Below, in pieces: positions 58,507 to 64,000 of a DNA stretch of 64,000 bases (position 1 is the stretch's first letter; the number at the start of each line of letters is the position of its first letter). The stretch comes from Whalleya microplaca (Eukaryota > Ascomycota > Sordariomycetes > Xylariales > Xylariaceae). The translations under genes were made by a program, and so were the position numbers. Where the stretch lies: contig MU385711.1 of assembly GCA_022497155.1 (NCBI GenBank), positions 310,001 through 374,000 on the forward strand, in the 5' to 3' direction. The notes beneath the pieces are model-generated. The model searched no databases and was not told the origin of the DNA. It saw only the letters and a program-made list of their open reading frames with translations.

Positions 58507-59416
58507 GATAGCAATGTCAAACTAGTAACCGAATGGCTTGGGGTTTCAACAGAGATCTCTTAACAGTTTGAAGAAGGGTACCTAAGCTTTATAATATGAT
58601 TTTTCATCAGTAGCCGATGAATGGTGGGTTTATTACAAGTATAGGCCGCGCTACAATGTAACATTGTCATGTTCGCCAAGGGTAAATGAGGCCGAAGACC
58701 TCTTCCAAAACTGGAAGGCCTTTCACTCTCTTAGGCGATCTTGCTGATGTTCAGCTGCAGGTACGAGACTTGATGGGTTATGATCTGGCTCGCTTAAACC
58801 ATGCTCATAGAAGAGCCTAAATACATGAAAGGTTACCTAAGTGGCAATGTGGATGAAAGCTTAAAAAATCGAACACAATTGCTTAAGCGAGTCAATTGCC
58901 AGGTTAAGTGAATTCATTGATAAAATACGGAGTTGGCCTAACGCAAGAAACTGCTATAATATATAAGTTCAAAGCTGATGAAGACACATTACCTACGCAG
59001 ACACCAAAACTCACAACAAAAGCAAACGTGCATGATACTCGTGAGTACCTAGGAACAAGGCCACACTCCCTGTCCCTGTTCATTGATAGTATAGAAAACT
59101 ACCGTTCCTTGCTATGTTCTTCTTGGAATTTTATCCGTCAGCTTAACCCCCCCCTCCCTTTTTTTTTTTCCTTTAAACGAAAGCATACCTTTCTATGCAA
59201 CTATCCAGGTGCCTAGTTCTAACTCGTTGGCCATTTACTATCATTATGTATGAGACACTAACTATAAAGTAAATCACCAGCACACTTTTGGGAAGCATAG
59301 TTATATATATTCTAGCCATATTCTAGCTACTGTTAAACTAAGTTGTGAAGCCCTGAGTGTCACCCACGGTAGCGAGAAATTGCAGTCTTTGGAGATGTGA
59401 GGTGTTAGAATAGCTT
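58507..59416. other. Intergenic, no gene seen
   Basis: 910 bp between the second LPMO start and the small secreted protein stop (both minus); holds the LPMO promoter. Contains a C8/T12-type run near 59148-59172. Confidence 0.55.
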
Positions 59417-59976
59417 TTACGGCTCAAGATGAACATTATGGTCCCTGTCATATACGCCGGTTCCCGCTATAACTGCTCTAGCATCCTTGACCATGTCCGG
59501 GTTTGGGAACTCGTTTTTACGACCGCTGTGAACATATAGACTATTGGTAAGAGCCCTTCGGTCATTTGGATCCCACTGTAGCCCAATTTCCTTGAGAGCC
59601 CTATTCAATGCTTAGCTGTCATTCCTCGTTTTATTTTTTTATTTTGAAGGGAAGAGTCAGGCGGGTTGTCGGGAACCTTCCGTGCAATGAGGGAAATGGA
59701 GGAATATGGTGACTTACTCTTGAAAGGCGCCCAGATCTTGGCGATCCTTGTGATTAATGCTTCTCCAGTTCTCGAATTTCATCACCTAATGGACCGAGTT
59801 AGATCTTAACATAATGGATATGGAAAACCGTTTTTAACTGTACTTACCCATCTAGCCTCCTCATATGACATGTGTGGCCACCTTTTCACTACTCCATCGT
59901 TCAACATCACACTCCCATTTGCGGACCCGATGACTCCAAGCCCTAGGAGGCACGTTGAGATAATAGACCAGCGCAT
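59417..59976 (-). CDS. Small secreted protein, unknown function
   Basis: 126 aa assembled from exons 59976-59848, 59785-59718 and 59600-59417; introns of 62 and 117 nt have GTAAGT donors and phase-consistent AG acceptors (the last joins GA to G, giving Glu). Signal peptide MRWSIISTCLLGLGVIGSANG. The mature part is Cys-free, charged and contains MSYEEARWVMKFENWRSIN and WDPNDRRALTNSLYVHSG, ending HNVHLEP. No family recognised. Secreted effector-like or cell-surface protein is possible; short length and AT-rich surroundings fit that, but it is inference. The open frame after the first exon is broken without splicing, and the splice sites are good, which supports a real gene. Confidence 0.6.
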
Positions 59977-62520
59977 GTTGAAAATTCCGAGTAGCTTCGA
60001 TTGCTTTTATTCGTAGGCGAGGAGAACGAATATTTGAACGACTTGGAAATGTGGCTTTCAGTGTGAAGCCTTGGCCCCTTTTCTATCTCAATATTCAGTA
60101 ACTTTGATGCTTCTCAAGAGCCGAGTTTTATTGAGCAGTGCAGTCAGACTTTTCTAAGCTCTGTATTCGAACAAGCAAACGACTTATATTAACACTTTAT
60201 ATATAAAGGACCAATTGATGAACAAGTGTACTGTATCCTATAAATCCACAGAGATGGGGCTACATATTTTTAGTTTAAATCCAAGGCTGCTGCCATGTGG
60301 ACCTAAGATCGGCAGTTAATACATAGTCTAGAATTGCTTTCTTACTTACCGACCTACTTATGTTTAGTTTCTTTAAAATCCTACACTTCCGCCGGAGAGT
60401 TCCAGAGTCATCCACTTATAGACTTTGCGGGCGCAAGATCTCCTCTATTCCTTTCGAATGTGGATTATGCTACTGAGAGTGGAATAGAATGTTTCTAAGT
60501 ATTGTGCATCTGATTGCCTGAGGAATATTATACACCGAACAGACCAGTGTAGATCTTTCGATTCTTAGCGAGGCAACTTTATATAGATAGCTTCATTTGG
60601 ACAATACAAGAGGCCATTAATGCTTCCCCACAGCTATATGAATTAGGTGTATAGTAAGGTGAGATTAGGAATAACTTATATTAATACCGGTTTATGAATA
60701 CACAAATATGCCTCATAGGGTTATAATGCCATGAAACTCCCATCGTGATATAGGAGATACTGTGTTGAAATTAGTAAATATTTTTCACATTCTAGGTCTC
60801 TCTCCACATTTCGTATCATAATATTTTGCCAGGACAAGATTTCCTTGACTACAATCCTGCGGTTCTTACCTTGAAGGTGTCCATTCTCAATAACTTATTA
60901 AAGCAAAAGAGCCATCAAGAGATTTTAAAACAGATTAACATCATAAAAAGACAGCGCGCACACTCACCTGCAGGTCTCATGAAGTTATATAAACCCAAAT
61001 AATGCATGGTCCATGGTTAAATGTAGATCTCCAAAATGGTGGCGTATAAGGTGTCAAATAGAAATGCGGACAAGCTTTGGCAAGAAATACCGAAAATCTA
61101 TCGTCTCAGCAGCACATTCTATGTATAGAGTTGTACTTTTAATAGGAGTTGGAAAATATTTAGAATATGATTATCTTGTTCCGAATGCATCGTATCGTCA
61201 ACGTGATAACCTAAGAGGTTCGTCTGTCTAGGACTCTATCACACTATGAACCCTCGCTGTAAATAAACCCCAAAGCCCTTTACATACTTATATTCAGTAA
61301 CAAGGGCTAAACTAAGTTGCACGATTAAGACCATTCCTGAAACATGTATTGAGATGTAATTACAGTTTATATATTGCGAATATTAATGAAGTAACCTCAT
61401 GGGCCATATCTTTTAGTAAAACTTGATACAATCCACAGGACACCGATGCGTTCACCATGCACTCGTTTAGTTCATAAAGCTTTTTTGCAGGATGTTTTAG
61501 ACTACAGGTGCATTAGGAGGGGAACGTACATCTTATCTTAATGGGATTGTCCGTTTCAATCTTGGGTTCTTGGTGTAGTCTGAAGAAGAGATAAAGCTGG
61601 CTTCGGCCTTTGAATCTACGATGTATTATTGTTAGTTAATCTCTTATTGCTTCGCTTTATATCCTATTTTCATGGTAGCTAGAGAAGCTAGGCTCATGAA
61701 AGTGAGCGTGGACATACGCCGCTTCAATGATAGATAGTTCAGGTAGACTGGATTCCTTGACAAACATAATTCGTATTTCGGTTCTGATCATACTATCTCG
61801 CCCGTCTCCTGCAATTGAATAACCATTCATTTCTAGGTCGTCAGCGGGTACAAGCGTGCGACTGACACGATCGGGTTCATCATGATGCAGGCGACCGGTT
61901 CTTAGCCTACTTAAAGCCGGGACCAAGAATATTGAGAGGGACGACGAGGATTCTTGCATGTCTATGCCGCAACTGGGGCACAGTCCAAGAAGGGTGCATT
62001 TTGCGACTTATTATAGTTCCACTTAGGCTACGGAATACCATTATCGCCGATAGCTATATCCTACAGCTGAATTGAAATCTGATTGGTTATCGCCGATTAT
62101 GTCCTAAACTCCACGCCAACCTGCTTGATACACTGTAAAACGACCGTAGATGCGCCAACCAGACGACGAGCTGGGCATCAGCTTCATGCCTGAAATGGAA
62201 ACACTTTTACAATCCCAGCAGTCAGGCTTAGTATTGCCTCAATGATTCACTTCGATTCATGATGAGCCAAGTGAGTAGTGTTGCTGGATAGCGTCGACTA
62301 CTATAGCCGCCATGGATTTAAATAAGTGTTGGACGACGCCCGTCTTCATGTGTATCTTTGGCATTCCAACCTCACAGATATCCTCATCTGTGGCAAAAGC
62401 GATACCGCCATTACCGATCAGATAATAGCGCCTATATACTCTGTGACATCATCTCTTCTACTTCTAGACGAATATCCGCAACCGCTCAGTTCTACTTCCC
62501 ACCCTCTACCACCATCCACC
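59977..62520. other. Gene-poor AT-rich stretch
   Basis: 2.5 kb with many short AT-rich frames and no recognisable domain. A palindromic TTTATATATAAA at 60197-60208 could be the TATA element of the small secreted protein gene (about 220 bp upstream). One 100-codon minus-strand frame is listed separately with low confidence. Confidence 0.5.
61657..61959 (-). CDS. Hypothetical protein, weak
   Basis: Open frame of 100 aa with an ATG start (MQESSSSLSIFLVPALS) and mixed charged composition (LHHDEPDRVSRTLVPADDLE). Not recognised. It stands alone in an AT-rich, otherwise gene-free stretch, and its amino-acid mix is less biased than random AT-rich frames nearby, which is the only reason it is listed. 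Confidence 0.22.
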   Translation of the reverse strand: MQESSSSLSIFLVPALSRLRTGRLHHDEPDRVSRTLVPADDLEMNGYSIAGDGRDSMIRTEIRIMFVKESSLPELSIIEAAYVHAHFHEPSFSSYHENRI

Positions 62521-63755
62521 ATGAGCTCAATCCCAACCGGAAGCGACCTAGCCGTGACCCACGCGTCCGCCATCAAGGACAAGGTGGTCCTAACCACAGG
62601 CGTGACGCTAGGTAGCCTCGGAAGCGGCTTCGTCCTCGCGATCGCGCGCGCGCACCCGGCGCTCCTGATCCTCGCGGGCCGCAGCGCGGCCAAGAACCAG
62701 CAGACGGCGGAGGCCGTGACGGCGCAGTTCCCGGACGTGAAAGTGCGCACGCTCGAGCTCGACCTCATCTCGCTGGCCGCCGTGCGCAAGGCGGGCGAGA
62801 CAGTGAACGCCTGGGCCGATGTTCCTCGGATTGATGTCCTGGTCAACAACGCCGGCGTCATGGCCGTCGACTTCAAGCTGTCGCCGGACGGGTACGAGAG
62901 CCAGCTGGCGATTAACCATCTGGGGAATTTCCTGTTCACGAATCTGATCATGGGGAAGATCCTGAAGTCGGCGGCGCCGCGCGTGGTTAATGTGAGTAGC
63001 AATGGCCATCGGCTTAGCCCGTTCCGGTTCGATGACTGGAACTTTAGGGTGAGTAATTTTCTATCTTGTTCCTCGTCTTTTGCTGTCCCCGTTTACCGGC
63101 GCCGGGAAATGCGTCGAGCGCTTGAACTAACGCTGCGACTCAATTATAGAATGGCGAGTTCTACAACAAGTGGCTCAGTTACGGCCAATCGAAGACGGCC
63201 AACATGCTGATGGCTCTCTCGTTGGCCAAGAAGCTGGGGTCGAAGCATAATCTGCTAGCCTTCAGCGTGCATCCCGGTCTCGTGATCTCAAACCTTGGAA
63301 CTCATCTTGAGCTATTCGGAGACAATGCTGCCGACATGGAGTCTATGAGTACGTTCGCTCGCTGTAGTTTGCTCGCGCATTCATCATGCTGACAGTCCTT
63401 TAGAGGAAATCGACCGCATTATGGGGAACGGCATCGCCTGGCTTGACTTTGTGAGCCAGTTCAAGGCGCAAACCCCGGACGAGGCCGCAGTGCACCTTGT
63501 GTACGGAGCCTTCGACCCAGAAATCGCAGGTGAGCAGCATTCTTCTTCAGGCACTGATACCTAGAAGCTCGCACCATATCTCTGGGAAGGGACTAGCTAA
63601 CAGAGACTGTAGCTCACAACGGTGCCTATCTGTCCGACATCCATGTGGCGGATCCGTGGACTGATATTCTGCGACCTTGGGCAACATGCCCGGCGGAGGC
63701 TGAGAGGCTGTGGAAGCTAAGCGAGGAACTTGTCGGGCAGGAATTCTCGTACTAG
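62521..63755 (+). CDS. Short-chain dehydrogenase/reductase
   Basis: NAD(P)-dependent oxidoreductase of the SDR family, retinol-dehydrogenase/WWOX-like subgroup, 331 aa. Exons 62521-63048, 63150-63348, 63404-63529, 63613-63755, phase-consistent. Rossmann motif TGVTLGSLG (Thr26-Gly34), then LDLISLAAVR, NNAGVM, INHLGNFLFTN, RVVNVSSNGH and the catalytic pair Tyr187 and Lys191 in YGQSKTAN, followed by HPGLV. The first glycine motif is TGxxxGxLG rather than TGxxxGIG, a small variation within this subgroup. Start at 62521 has a CCACCATGA context. The first exon is GC-rich and later exons are less so. Substrate unknown; no signal peptide, so probably cytosolic. Confidence 0.9.
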
Positions 63756-64000
63756 ATTCTGCGTTTCTCAAAGTCTCGAACAAAATTCTGCATGTCCGAG
63801 AGAGCATGTGACGTGTTATAATATACTATTTTATATAACATCAGTATGTCATTAAACACACTTGATAGTAAAAAGAAGGCATAAAGCTAGTTATCTATTA
63901 ATAGAGAGGTATAAATATCAACGGCAACGTCAACGACAAAAACATCGATCAAGTTGGAGCCAATTATTAATGAACCATCAACCCAACCGGAAGATATCGA

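Overview
The window is nuclear DNA of a filamentous ascomycete (Pezizomycotina, most likely Sordariomycetes, inferred from overall character and not from a marker gene). Evidence: genes are separated by 0.4 to 2.6 kb, most are split by 50 to 160 bp GT-AG introns, starts sit in fungal Kozak contexts (CCACCATGG), and the gene set includes AA9 lytic polysaccharide monooxygenases, a DPP5-type secreted S9 peptidase, a DHA2 drug transporter and a fungal JBP/TET-like oxygenase. I rebuilt 20 spliced or intronless protein genes by joining reading frames at splice sites that keep phase and preserve family motifs; one more weak ORF is listed separately.

Layout. 0-10 kb: DHA2-type MFS exporter (minus, 8 exons), ATF/CREB-like bZIP factor (minus), membrane-anchored YtcJ-type amidohydrolase (minus). 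10-20 kb: tyrosine/serine phosphatase of the HCxxGxxR type (plus, divergent from the amidohydrolase), 2OG-Fe(II) oxygenase of JBP/TET-like type, an 80-residue basic protein, a monocarboxylate-type MFS permease, and 5-aminolevulinate dehydratase (haem synthesis). 20-30 kb: a secreted M28 aminopeptidase and a secreted DPP5-like peptidase next to each other on the plus strand, then a lineage-specific ORF built on an 11-unit Pro-Cys-Ser-Gly repeat. 31-38 kb: acyltransferase-3 membrane protein, HAPSTR1/C16orf72-like stress protein, RING-finger protein. 38-55 kb is a conserved housekeeping block: splicing helicase PRP22 (with an apparent one-base frameshift), ISWI chromatin remodeller, eIF3 subunit i, and trifunctional C1-tetrahydrofolate synthase with a long N-terminal extension. 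55-64 kb: two AA9 LPMOs, a small secreted protein rebuilt from three exons, a gene-poor AT-rich stretch, and a short-chain dehydrogenase at the right edge.

Together: the flanks carry secreted or environment-facing functions (cellulose oxidation, peptide digestion, transport), while the middle carries essential nuclear, translational and one-carbon functions. No rRNA, tRNA, CRISPR array, intact transposon or viral sequence was recognised. No clear multi-gene biosynthetic cluster is present; the left-edge MFS gene could belong to one outside the window. The least-described items are the 2OG oxygenase, the repeat ORF, the C-terminal tail of the first LPMO and the small secreted protein.
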